IMG/VR virus record: IMGVR_UViG_3300027759_000046
Span: 1-64,000 of that record
From: a virus
Length of the DNA: 64,000 nucleotides
Reading direction: 5' to 3' (one strand)
Shown here: positions 1-8,600 of the stretch, piece by piece
How positions within the stretch are numbered: position 1 is the stretch's first letter
Layout: each line of letters opens with the position of its first letter
Notes under the pieces: generated by a model
What the model was told of the DNA's origin: nothing
Database searches by the model: none
Seen by the model: the letters and a program-made list of their open reading frames with translations, nothing else
Made by a program: the position numbers and the translations under genes

Positions 1-234
1 TGTCGTAGGAGCTGCAGTGGTGGTTGTCGTAGGAGCTGCAGTGGTGGTTGTCGTAGGAGCTGCAGTGGTGGTTGTCGTAGGAGCTGCAGTGGTGGTTGTC
101 GTAGGAGCTGCCGTTGTCGTCGTTGTCGTAGGAGCTGCCGTTGTCGTCGTTGTCGTAGGAGCTGCAGTAGTGGTTGTCGTAGGAGCAGCAGTTGTAGTAG
201 TAGTAGTATTACCTGCCGTTGTAGTGGTAGTAGT
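1..234. repeat. 24/27-bp tandem repeat coding for AAPTTTTT
   Basis: Four identical 24-bp units lie end to end at 1-24, 25-48, 49-72 and 73-96. Two 27-bp units follow (97-123, 124-150), then further diverged 24-bp-type units to about 234. The array runs off the left edge. All unit lengths are multiples of three, so copy-number changes keep the minus-strand reading frame. Each 24-bp unit encodes five Thr, two Ala and one Pro. The near-perfect identity of adjacent units suggests recent slippage or unequal recombination. Confidence 0.9.
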
Positions 235-1827
235 GTCGTCTTGGATTGGGACAATTACTTCATACTCGCATCCACCTTTTGTAAATAAGTAAGTTCCTAC
301 AACATTTGGAATTCCTTGAAATACTGGATTTGAGACATTAAATGTCCATGGTAATTCAACCATATCTCCAATTAATCCAGTTAAAGTATGCTCTTCTGAA
401 CTTTGATCCGTAAATACGACTTCAAATGGACCAGTTGGTGTTCCATCAAAAGTTACAGAGGTTGGAAGTTCGCCAGAACCCGGTTCGTATGTGATTTGAT
501 TTGGAACGCAGGTTGTGGTTGTGGTCGTTGCCGCTGTTGTTGTAGTTGTTGTGCTTGAAGTAGTGGTTGTTACTCCAGTATTTAGAATTAAATAGAATGG
601 ACTAAACGAATCTACTTGAGCATAAATTGAACGAGTTGCATAATCTGGAATGTATAAATCTCCAGCAATATCTCCAGGATCAACAGTTTCATCGACTAAT
701 ATTCCGCTAACTTCGTGGAATATTCGGATTAGGTCAAACTCGGCCTCGCTCATGCTCTGAGGCATTGTGAATTTAATAATTGTATCAGGTGGACATACTC
801 CATCCCAGTCAGTTATCGTAAATGCATATACTGAATTTTGTAGATAAAAACCTGGAGGTAGAGAGTCTCCGCCCAAGTTATCAATTGGATTTGGTCGCTT
901 ACAGATTGTCACTGGTGCAGTACCAGACGGTGCTCCAATAATTTCAATACCGAAATTAAATGAGGTTGAGCTTGAGTCAACAATCTCAGTGCTACAAGTA
1001 TAGCCAGTTTGTGAACAGAAAGGATCTTCTGTAAAATAGTGTAATAATAATTTATCACCAGTATCTAAGTTATAACCTGCAATACTTGGGTTCCAATATA
1101 ATTGACAAGTTGAATCAGCTTCATTAAATGTAACTGCGTTTAATCCGCCGTCATTACTTAGATATGCAGGTGAAGTAATATCACCATCTCCGACCGGTAC
1201 GAGTTGACCGTTTACAAATAGCATAAATGCAGTTGCTGCAAGTGGAGCGGGTACCAAAAATATTCCATTCTCAGAAGCATTTGTATTATCTACGCTAACA
1301 TTATCTGCTGTTGCACGCATAATAACTTCTTGCATGCACTTTGCGGTTGCTGAGGCGCCATTTCCGCCTGACAGTAGAGTCCAGCCGGTTGAAACTAGCC
1401 AAACATAAACTCCTTCAATTCGATTTCCTTGAGCCGCGATATAGACAATTTCACCAGGAACGCCAGTAGTCGGTAGAGCTCCAAATACTCTTAATCTCAG
1501 ACGTAAAATCTCTGCAACATCTTCGGCTACAAAGTTTTTAGCAGTAACTGTACCACTTGGTGAAAGATTAATTACGGTTGGATAATTACCGTTCTGTAAT
1601 TGAGTGCCGTATACTGAAAGTCCTCTTCGAACTGTGACTAGATCTGACGCAACTGTGTTAATGTCTACTGAAACATCATTCGTAGATTGATTATAATTTA
1701 TTGATGATAAGAACTCCTTAATCGCAGAAGTTATTTCACCAAAATTAAAATTGGAGAGCTCAACTAGTGATGTTGTGCTAGAATTAGATAGTTTTTTAAC
1801 CGATGTTAGTTTGACTTGTACTGCCAT
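1..1827 (-). CDS. Thr-rich fibre-like virion protein, cut by the left edge
   Basis: An open frame runs from an ATG at 1827 leftwards off the window without a stop; 609 codons are visible and the C-terminus is missing. The first ~400 residues are ordinary mixed sequence beginning MAVQVKLTSVKK. Further on there are several threonine stretches, near residues 420-450 and again from about residue 530 to the edge. The last part is a tandem AAPTTTTT octapeptide repeat. Long Thr/Pro/Ala linkers are typical of extended, exposed virion fibres. A late-type box (1852-1860) lies 24 bases upstream, which fits a structural gene. No enzymatic domain is recognised. The tail-fibre or fibre-attached adhesin role is inferred from composition and from the neighbouring tail genes. 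Confidence 0.75.
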   Translation of the reverse strand, partial: MAVQVKLTSVKKLSNSSTTSLVELSNFNFGEITSAIKEFLSSINYNQSTNDVSVDINTVASDLVTVRRGLSVYGTQLQNGNYPTVINLSPSGTVTAKNFVAEDVAEILRLRLRVFGALPTTGVPGEIVYIAAQGNRIEGVYVWLVSTGWTLLSGGNGASATAKCMQEVIMRATADNVSVDNTNASENGIFLVPAPLAATAFMLFVNGQLVPVGDGDITSPAYLSNDGGLNAVTFNEADSTCQLYWNPSIAGYNLDTGDKLLLHYFTEDPFCSQTGYTCSTEIVDSSSTSFNFGIEIIGAPSGTAPVTICKRPNPIDNLGGDSLPPGFYLQNSVYAFTITDWDGVCPPDTIIKFTMPQSMSEAEFDLIRIFHEVSGILVDETVDPGDIAGDLYIPDYATRSIYAQVDSFSPFYLILNTGVTTTTSSTTTTTTAATTTTTTCVPNQITYEPGSGELPTSVTFDGTPTGPFEVVFTDQSSEEHTLTGLIGDMVELPWTFNVSNPVFQGIPNVVGTYLFTKGGCEYEVIVPIQDDTTTTTTAGNTTTTTTAAPTTTTTAAPTTTTTTAAPTTTTTTAAPTTTTTAAPTTTTTAAPTTTTTAAPTTTTTAAPTT

Positions 1828-1851
1828 TTTAATGTTGGGCTTTTTCTGCTT

Positions 1852-1860
1852 TTATTTATT
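1852..1860 (-). promoter_or_regulatory. Late promoter-like box AATAAATAA
   Basis: The minus strand reads AATAAATAA, 24 bases upstream of the ATG at 1827. The core ATAAATA equals the T4 late promoter core. The box overlaps the stop codon of the upstream gene. Confidence 0.6.
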
Positions 1861-3208
1861 ACTTTTCTTCAATATCTCGAGTTTTTAGCTCTTTCAAGAA
1901 CTCTGTTTTTGAGTCTACTTTGCAATTTAAGGCAACTGTACCTGATCTAATGATACATTCGTTAAGATCTCCGTAAATTACATGACCTGGTTCGCTTTTA
2001 ATGTAGCTTAGGTCAAGACGATTGCGACCGTCTCTTTCAAATGTGCAATATTTAAGGTAAGAATATCGAATATCGTTACCGGTTATGATTCGTGCCTCAC
2101 GTAGATGAGACGATCTTACTTTACAGCCGTAAAATGTGCAATTTGTTAATTCCCCTTCTACTGAACAGTTAATAAAGTCAACATCACTTACTGAAAAGCT
2201 CTCTTTTAGGCGAGCATCTTTTATTTGAATGCGTTTGGCTTGAGTATCGTAGTTAACAATGCCTTTTTTAAGATTACCGGTAGTAATCAGCTCAAATAAT
2301 TTCTCTTTTATATTAGAATAATTTGATTCAACGATTCGTGGATCATTTCTAAGGTCAATGTATAGTTCAATATCCGGATATGTATTAATAAAGCTCTCAT
2401 AAGTTTTAACTGATTGTAATAATGATTTGTGTTTAGTTAAAATCTCAGAAATTCTACGAGTTTCATTAACTGTGTATACATGATTCTCTTGTAAAGTTGA
2501 ATATAGACTCTCGGCCATGTAGTTAATTAACTCAACTGAGTCTTTTTTCTTGGTTTCGTAGCCGGCTCCTCCTGCATATCGGACTTCTAGATAATTTTGA
2601 GATAACTTTGTGAAATTTATCCCAAAATACTTTGCATGAGGTAGGTTAAAATCAGTTGGGCTTGCTGGATATGCGTAATTTAGGCTTGTTTCAGCAATAA
2701 ACTTATTTTTAGGATAGATGTTTAAGACTGAGTTTTTATAGATCTTCTGCATTCTTGATTTGGCAGATGGCCACATATCAAAAATCTTAGATTCGTCTAA
2801 ATTTAAGATGTACTTGAAAACATTTAAGTTTTGAAGACGCTCAGTTAAGTCTAGATCAATTTCATTAAATGAAATATTGACATGAACTCCAGTCCTTTCG
2901 GTTGTAAACCCGTGTTCAGCAATAAAATTATAGATTTTAAACATTACATGAACTGCTTCGTTATACGGCATAACTCCGGTTACCAGCTCGTTCATTCTAA
3001 AACCGCCTGAGAAATCCGGTTCAATTTTAAAATCGTTTTCGGCAACTGGCATGTCAGAATGGTACTGATCAGTCCATTGCACGTTCTTTTTTAGAACCTT
3101 TGTAAGTTTTTCCGAAAGTTCCTTTCTGCTTAACGGCGAAAAGAATTCAAATTCGAATCCCAAATTCACGTTATCAAATAGGCGTTTCTTGTTTATATCT
3201 TTATACAT
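1859..3208 (-). CDS. Putative amidoligase (COOH-NH2 ligase fold) with pentapeptide-like C-terminal region
   Basis: The 449-aa protein has the order of motifs seen in glutamine-synthetase-fold amidoligases (the Amidoligase_2 type). These are an N-terminal GFEFEF (Glu19, Glu21), a central GVHVNIS (His109, Asn111) and YLEVRYAGG (Glu208, Arg210). That family joins a carboxyl group to an amine using ATP. Residues ~340-430 are rich in short beta-strand-like repeats with regularly spaced Cys, Phe and Leu (for example NCTFYGCKV), suggesting a small right-handed beta-helix like pentapeptide-repeat proteins. The gene lies between two large tail proteins on the same strand, so the enzyme may modify or be carried on the tail. 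A late-type box lies only 4 bases before the ATG. The family call rests on motif reading; the substrate is unknown. Confidence 0.5.
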   Translation of the reverse strand: MYKDINKKRLFDNVNLGFEFEFFSPLSRKELSEKLTKVLKKNVQWTDQYHSDMPVAENDFKIEPDFSGGFRMNELVTGVMPYNEAVHVMFKIYNFIAEHGFTTERTGVHVNISFNEIDLDLTERLQNLNVFKYILNLDESKIFDMWPSAKSRMQKIYKNSVLNIYPKNKFIAETSLNYAYPASPTDFNLPHAKYFGINFTKLSQNYLEVRYAGGAGYETKKKDSVELINYMAESLYSTLQENHVYTVNETRRISEILTKHKSLLQSVKTYESFINTYPDIELYIDLRNDPRIVESNYSNIKEKLFELITTGNLKKGIVNYDTQAKRIQIKDARLKESFSVSDVDFINCSVEGELTNCTFYGCKVRSSHLREARIITGNDIRYSYLKYCTFERDGRNRLDLSYIKSEPGHVIYGDLNECIIRSGTVALNCKVDSKTEFLKELKTRDIEEK

Positions 3209-3212
3209 AGAG

Positions 3213-3221
3213 TTATTTATT
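3213..3221 (-). promoter_or_regulatory. Late promoter-like box AATAAATAA
   Basis: The minus strand reads AATAAATAAC just 4 bases before the ATG at 3208. A T4-type start site would fall at or next to the start codon, so the message might be leaderless. The same arrangement occurs before the small ORF at 35001. Confidence 0.5.
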
Positions 3222-3226
3222 AAAAT

Positions 3227-5311
3227 TTATCGGTTTATTGCTATAAATGGTACATTCAATCGAGGTCTGGCATTATCAATTATGGCTAGAGTAGATTCAT
3301 CTCTAATGAATAATTGACTCACTATGAATTCATGATCTTCGCTCTGGATCATTGTATTAAATAGTCTAACATTTGCAATTGAATAATTTGCACTAGGTAA
3401 ACACCAAGTTGCAGTGGTTTCAAATTCAAAGGTTCCAGTCGTAACAATATTTGAATTGGGGTTTAGTGGCACAATCTTATTGAAGTTCTTGATATTTGCT
3501 GGATCTTGCCTAAGTTCATACACATTTATTTCAAATTGACCGAACTGAGCAGAGATTGGAATGATGATTGGATACCATTTTGCGTATTCAATTGTTCCGA
3601 TCGGCTGACTGTATTCTTGATCATTTATTGTTATCTTAATGCTTAAATTAGGCGTACCTGATGCGTCAGCTATGATTGCCTGGATGATTAATCCTTTGCG
3701 GTCATAATCATCATAACCTCTAAATAGCGTCACATCCTGATCACCTCTGTTAAAATTAACTAGTGCAGAGAAAGTCATGTTTGGAGTCTCAGCAGTTGAG
3801 GCTTGTCGCTTGTAGACAACTGCATTCTCGGCCTGTTTAAAATTAACAATTCCTGAGCCTGAAGTAGTTTCAAGAATTGGTCTGCGTTCAGATGCCTTAA
3901 GGCTTAGCGTTTTATAACCCTCAACGATTACGTACTTTTGACCAGTATGCGGCGGCGCAAAGGACTCTTTTGGGCCATTCATTTTAATTCTGGCCTTGTT
4001 AGGATTAAGATCGGCAATATTAATATCACCTGTAACCAATTGATTTTGTCTCCAAGTTTTAAAAATATTGCTATCATCGTATGCATAAATTTCTCCGTCT
4101 GGCGAAAGTTCTTGCGCATCTGCTCCATTTGATGAAGTTAATGTGTATGGAACCAATTGCGGACGAATTGCACTCATATCATAATAGTATTCAATTAATG
4201 GAGCGTAATTAAATGTGATATCTAATATTTTGCTCTTGATATCTGGATGTAGAGTCTTTCGGACCTCATCAAATCGGGTAGAAGCGGTTGAAAATTGTTG
4301 TTTATCTAATGCGTCCTGTTTTTGAACCTTAGCCTCTGCTCCAAATAACTGTTCAGAACTCATAATGATATTGTCTAAGAAAGTTCTGTCATTGGCTTTC
4401 ATTAGCATATCAATATTGGGATGGAATTTGGTTAATTGAATTTTCCAATAAATTGGCTCCATCATAAATCCTCTGTATAGGTACGAACCTTGAATCTCGT
4501 ACATACGATTAACTAGAGGAAAGAAGAGATAGTCTCTCTTTCTAGGCTGCGAGCCTTTACCGAACATCATTTGAAAATAAGTATGATCAACATGAATTTC
4601 AAATGGAACTTCAAAATCAACTCCGAACTCTGTAAAATTGGGTTTGTTATCTGGAAACTTATTATCTGGTACCATTACCTTGATACACTTACGTTCAGTT
4701 GTTTTAAATAGAGTCCATTCTTTAAAGATAAAATCGCCGCCGTCTCTATCTGGTTCTGTTTTAAAATAGACAACCTCGTGTCCAAATATTTTATTGGTCT
4801 GTAGGCTTAATTCGTGTGCAATACCGGTTGCTGTACCAACCTCATAGGGTTTAAATGAGGCTTCGCGCTCAGCAATTATTACTGGACAGCGCTCATCTGA
4901 ACAAGAAACGGACGGGGTAAATAATTGGTCTTGAGGTTTGGTGCTCTCGACTCTGATCTTAACTTCATTGACTTTTAGCTCAGTTGAGAGAGCATCGTAT
5001 GTTGTATCGTCGTACTCATACTTCACTTCAAAAAAGACATTGGATTCCGCGAAGACTAACGTAGGTAAATCGCCTAAGTCGTCTGGCGTAAATGAGTACC
5101 AAAGAGACCAGTTTGATCGGTCGTTTGAATATCTTAACTTTCTGATAATATTTGCTGGATTTGCCGAGCCTAGGTCCAGGTCCTCATCGAAAGCTGTGAT
5201 TTTTACGGCTTTCTCTAGAGGTTCACCAGTTGAAAAAATTCGATAATTTTTTGAGAAACTTATTGAATTCTTGGCTGGATCAGTTATAATTTTATAGGCT
5301 ACTACTTGCAT
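3227..5311 (-). CDS. Large tail/baseplate-type virion protein (unknown)
   Basis: The frame is open up to a TTG at 5362. I choose the ATG at 5311 (MQVVAYKIITDP), giving 694 aa, because AGAAGGG lies just upstream and a late-type box (5328-5336) lies 16 bases upstream. The sequence is beta-rich, with several short Ig- or lectin-like stretches, no signal peptide and no membrane segment. Residues ~480-640 look like a LamG/concanavalin-type sandwich (repeated F-x-F strands around a WYPIIIPIS segment), but this is a weak impression. It sits in the minus-strand run of tail genes. No T4 counterpart is recognised; a baseplate or fibre component is inferred from position only. Confidence 0.7.
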   Translation of the reverse strand: MQVVAYKIITDPAKNSISFSKNYRIFSTGEPLEKAVKITAFDEDLDLGSANPANIIRKLRYSNDRSNWSLWYSFTPDDLGDLPTLVFAESNVFFEVKYEYDDTTYDALSTELKVNEVKIRVESTKPQDQLFTPSVSCSDERCPVIIAEREASFKPYEVGTATGIAHELSLQTNKIFGHEVVYFKTEPDRDGGDFIFKEWTLFKTTERKCIKVMVPDNKFPDNKPNFTEFGVDFEVPFEIHVDHTYFQMMFGKGSQPRKRDYLFFPLVNRMYEIQGSYLYRGFMMEPIYWKIQLTKFHPNIDMLMKANDRTFLDNIIMSSEQLFGAEAKVQKQDALDKQQFSTASTRFDEVRKTLHPDIKSKILDITFNYAPLIEYYYDMSAIRPQLVPYTLTSSNGADAQELSPDGEIYAYDDSNIFKTWRQNQLVTGDINIADLNPNKARIKMNGPKESFAPPHTGQKYVIVEGYKTLSLKASERRPILETTSGSGIVNFKQAENAVVYKRQASTAETPNMTFSALVNFNRGDQDVTLFRGYDDYDRKGLIIQAIIADASGTPNLSIKITINDQEYSQPIGTIEYAKWYPIIIPISAQFGQFEINVYELRQDPANIKNFNKIVPLNPNSNIVTTGTFEFETTATWCLPSANYSIANVRLFNTMIQSEDHEFIVSQLFIRDESTLAIIDNARPRLNVPFIAINR

Positions 5312-5327
5312 TCGACCCTTCTTTTTG

Positions 5328-5336
5328 TTATTTATC
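5328..5336 (-). promoter_or_regulatory. Late promoter-like box GATAAATAA
   Basis: The minus strand reads GATAAATAAC, 16 bases upstream of the ATG at 5311, followed by the ribosome-binding sequence AGAAGGG. It also lies inside the alternative N-terminal extension from the TTG at 5362, which argues against that start. Confidence 0.6.
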
Positions 5337-5361
5337 GCAGAGTTACCTGAATTACTTCGCA

Positions 5362-5370
5362 AATAAATAA
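5362..5370 (+). promoter_or_regulatory. Late promoter-like box AATAAATAA
   Basis: The plus strand reads AATAAATAA, 19 bases before the ATG at 5390. It is the only box on this strand within the first 25 kb and serves the only plus-strand gene there. It lies about 26 bases from the divergent minus-strand box. Confidence 0.6.
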
Positions 5371-5389
5371 TAAGAAAACGGGTTAACCT

Positions 5390-6187
5390 ATGAAATCACT
5401 TAACCCCTTGCTGGTTTTGGATCCTACATGGATCTGCCAAGCATATAAAGTTGACCTGGAGTACTACACGTACCTTTTACTTGGTGCTCAGCAGACTTAT
5501 CTTAAGGGCCTTGAATCCGGTCGATTCGATCATTTTTATGAAATTGTTTTTCATTACCTAAATCTTAATACAATTATTGCAGATAGTAAAATATACGATT
5601 CTGGTCTTAAACCGGTTACTGCTGACCATAACTTACTGTTATTAATTAGCCAGCTAGCCGAGAAAGAAGACAGTCAAGGCAAGGAGATCATTAGAGAAAC
5701 TTCAAAGATTTTTGCAGATACTATGAATACGTACTTAGATAAGCTGATAGTTAGCCTTGATAAGATTCATTTTTATTTTAATAATAACTGGATTCACAAA
5801 CAGGATTTTATCTATTTTGTGTGTAAAACAATTGAGCCAGATCATTATGAAATTGTTAAACTTGATCTAAAGGACTCTCACAATTTTGGGTACTCAGTCT
5901 GTACAGTAGCAGAGGTTGAATTGCCTGGGCTTAAAGAGAATCAGTTTAAAGATCGTCTGCTTAAAAAATTACCTGAGCTCAAGGATTTTGATCCTGAGAA
6001 AAATGTGATGGTAATTGGTGGAGGAGTCAATATTGATCCAGTTAATCGAGTTTGTCTTGCGAAGGACACAGTTCTACTTAACCGAATTATGAATCATCAA
6101 CACGGATTTGACGGTAATGTTCTACTAGACTTTCACAGGTTACTAGAAAAGCAGAAGAGCATTCCCTTTAAATTAAAGATGAATTAG
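5390..6187 (+). CDS. Hypothetical protein, lone plus-strand gene in the tail cluster
   Basis: This 265-aa protein is not recognised. It is mixed alpha/beta with no signal peptide and no membrane segment. The N-terminal half is helical and leucine/tyrosine-rich; the C-terminal half contains the segment NVMVIGGGVNIDP. It is the only plus-strand gene in the first 25 kb, and its stop is 4 bases from the stop of the convergent fibre gene. A late-type box sits 19 bases upstream, so expression with the structural genes is likely. It could be a tail assembly factor or chaperone made at the same time as the fibres; this is inference from context. Confidence 0.7.
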   Translation: MKSLNPLLVLDPTWICQAYKVDLEYYTYLLLGAQQTYLKGLESGRFDHFYEIVFHYLNLNTIIADSKIYDSGLKPVTADHNLLLLISQLAEKEDSQGKEIIRETSKIFADTMNTYLDKLIVSLDKIHFYFNNNWIHKQDFIYFVCKTIEPDHYEIVKLDLKDSHNFGYSVCTVAEVELPGLKENQFKDRLLKKLPELKDFDPEKNVMVIGGGVNIDPVNRVCLAKDTVLLNRIMNHQHGFDGNVLLDFHRLLEKQKSIPFKLKMN

Positions 6188-6191
6188 CGAT

Positions 6192-8600
6192 CTACAGAGC
6201 TTCTTCAAATACATTATCATTATTCTGCTGGTCCTCAACGGTATAATTTCCGCCGACTGCCTGTTGAGTAGTTTGATGATTGGTAATATATGTTCCACTG
6301 ATTGTAACCCAAGTTTTATCAGCATTAGTAGATCCACCTGTTCGTTTTAGGAAATCCCAAATTGATACGTTGCAGTTCATTGCTGTCTCTTGATGTTCGG
6401 TGCCAGTAGTTCCCTCTTTTGCAAGAGTTCGGCTGCCACGCATAACAAACTGTGGATACCGGGTAAGAGTTCCGTACGTTGCAAAGATTGCATAAAGAGA
6501 AGAAGGTTGAATTGGATAAAATGTTGATGTTCCACTAGTTCCGGCACCGGCTGCTCCCCATTTATAGATTAATGGAAATGCTCGCATTGCACCTTGCCGG
6601 GTGCTATCTGCGTGCGCTCTCACGTTAAACTTCATAGTATCAATTGCTGGCCAGTGATTTGGAATTCCACGAACGCATAATTGATACGACTCATTGCCTA
6701 TTGCAGCAGGGTCAGTTGCAGTATTTCCGATATTGCCTATGTTGAATGTAGCTAAATCATTTGGCGCATTTGCTGCAATGGCAGAAGGGGCAGTTGAGGT
6801 TGCCCAACCTGTAATTGAGAATCTAAGCTGGATAGTAACTGTATTTCCAATTTTTGTGTAAACACCGGTTTTGTCTCCAATGGTTGGCTGTAGATTTGAA
6901 ACGTTTGTGTAGCCGTTCACGGTTGGCAGAGTTTGAGTTGCAGTATACCAGATATCTGGAGTAAAGGTTCCTTCTTGGTATTCGTCTAATACGTTAACAT
7001 CTGTGCTGCTGGCAGTAGGCAAAGTTCCAGTTGAAACCGGAAAAGGTATTGCACTATTTAATCGATTATTCTTGATTTTTAGGGCGTAGGTACTTGAGGT
7101 TGACCAGTTTATTCCAACGTTTGATGTGCCTGCTCCTAATATGATCTCTTTTGCGGTATTTGGCGCAAGTAACATTAGATTTCCACCGCCTGCTCCTCCG
7201 CTCTTAACCGTCATATCACCAGCTGCTCCGCTACCAGTTGAGGTAACTGTGAACGCTCCATTTGCAGTTAAGCTTGCAGGAAGAAGAGTTGCAGTTGATG
7301 TACTATTTTTAACAACAACGGCAATTTTATCGTAAATCATTGTGTCGACCGATTGCGATGAATCTGATCGCATAATGACGTTCTTCGTAGAATTGGTGTA
7401 GTTATCTGGATCAAATCCAAATCCAAATTTTTGAATTGAATCAAAATTGAAATGTATACCATCGACTAGCGCTCCAGTTATCTTAGCTTCAGTATTTGCG
7501 CTATTTTCTAAAATACTGTTTGAGATTCCAAATTTAATTATGCGATTATTTGGTGGAGATGAGGCTGTTGCGCCTGCTGCAGTTTTCTTGTTAATTGTCC
7601 ATGTGAATCTAGAGTTAAGAGCAGGTTGAGTAACTGAATCGGTTGCATGTAGATTAAAATCTGCACGGATTAGAGATTTGCCCGGAATAGTTGAATCGCT
7701 AATTCTAAATTTGCGAACTCTAAGATTTTGATATGTTGGACTTATTACATATTTTTGAGTAACCGTATTAGTTAAGTGTTCTTCAACTAGATCGTCAACT
7801 GATCCTAATTCAAGTTGATGACGATAACCGGTTGACCCAGTTAAATGATCGGCTTCGGTTGCAGCATCGGACGCAGAATAGAATGAGTATAGCGATAGTA
7901 AAGCTGAATACGGGAATGCCTCCTCGTTTATATCAACACCAGGTAAATTACCGAGTCTATTGTCACTTGGTGTAACGCTATAGCCGTTTAGGTCGCTTGA
8001 GCCTGAAACAATATTTCTGGCTGTCTTTGCATCAAAATTAAAGAGAACAACTTGCGAATTTTGAGTAGTTCCGCTCGAATCTCTCCAGTTAGGAGCATTG
8101 GTTGACCATGCACCGCCTGACGTTGAACCGACCGTTGTTATTCGGTCAAGACCTGATTTATTTTTAACCGGTAAAATTATCTTAGCCGTAGCTGAGACGC
8201 CGATTCCCAGCTGCCAAGTTGAATCGTTAACTTGGGAAATTGAGTTAAACAGATCGTAAAAATCTGAAACTTTATTCCATGTGCTTGTGCCGGATTTTTG
8301 ATAGATTGCATCTTCGCTTATGTAATAATCGTCAATTGCAGCAGATGTTGATGCTGGATAAGTAGTTGGACTTAGAGTTACACCAGTAACAATTGAATCT
8401 GAGTAAATTTGGGTGCCAGCGGCTCCTTCTGGTCCAATTGGACCTTCTGGGCCAGGTGAACCTGTTGTACCAGTTGCTCCAGTTTGGCCAGGTTGACCTA
8501 CTCCGAGCGCAAGAAATTGGTTAAAATTATAATTAAGTTTGCTAGCGAGATCTGCCGGATTGTCTACGGAAAAAACTTCTTTTAGGTTAATGTTTATCAT
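6192..8600 (-). CDS. Tail fibre-like protein with short collagen-like stretch
   Basis: The 802-aa protein starts with a short helical head (to ~residue 35). About eight Gly-X-Y triplets follow at residues ~36-60 (GQPGQTGATG then SPGPEGPIGP), which is a collagen-like trimerising neck. The rest is a long Ser/Thr/Gly-rich beta-structured body. The head-neck-shaft design is common in phage fibres and spikes. The ATG at 8600 touches the stop of the upstream giant gene, which suggests translational coupling. Repeated blocks such as SGAAGDMTVKSGGAGGG resemble fibre shaft or fold-and-anchor segments. A fibre role is well supported by architecture; the receptor is unknown. Confidence 0.75.
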   Translation of the reverse strand: MININLKEVFSVDNPADLASKLNYNFNQFLALGVGQPGQTGATGTTGSPGPEGPIGPEGAAGTQIYSDSIVTGVTLSPTTYPASTSAAIDDYYISEDAIYQKSGTSTWNKVSDFYDLFNSISQVNDSTWQLGIGVSATAKIILPVKNKSGLDRITTVGSTSGGAWSTNAPNWRDSSGTTQNSQVVLFNFDAKTARNIVSGSSDLNGYSVTPSDNRLGNLPGVDINEEAFPYSALLSLYSFYSASDAATEADHLTGSTGYRHQLELGSVDDLVEEHLTNTVTQKYVISPTYQNLRVRKFRISDSTIPGKSLIRADFNLHATDSVTQPALNSRFTWTINKKTAAGATASSPPNNRIIKFGISNSILENSANTEAKITGALVDGIHFNFDSIQKFGFGFDPDNYTNSTKNVIMRSDSSQSVDTMIYDKIAVVVKNSTSTATLLPASLTANGAFTVTSTGSGAAGDMTVKSGGAGGGNLMLLAPNTAKEIILGAGTSNVGINWSTSSTYALKIKNNRLNSAIPFPVSTGTLPTASSTDVNVLDEYQEGTFTPDIWYTATQTLPTVNGYTNVSNLQPTIGDKTGVYTKIGNTVTIQLRFSITGWATSTAPSAIAANAPNDLATFNIGNIGNTATDPAAIGNESYQLCVRGIPNHWPAIDTMKFNVRAHADSTRQGAMRAFPLIYKWGAAGAGTSGTSTFYPIQPSSLYAIFATYGTLTRYPQFVMRGSRTLAKEGTTGTEHQETAMNCNVSIWDFLKRTGGSTNADKTWVTISGTYITNHQTTQQAVGGNYTVEDQQNNDNVFEEAL

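Noticed and set aside
1-234. CRISPR-like direct repeats
   Set aside because: The units are contiguous with no spacers and encode an in-frame peptide repeat.
17-292. Plus-strand ORF of Val/Ala/Gly repeats
   Set aside because: It is the complement of the Thr/Ala/Pro-coding repeat of the minus-strand fibre gene; composition is explained by the repeat.
5312-5362. N-terminal extension of the 694-aa tail protein from a TTG
   Set aside because: A late-type box and a ribosome-binding site lie inside it, before the ATG at 5311.
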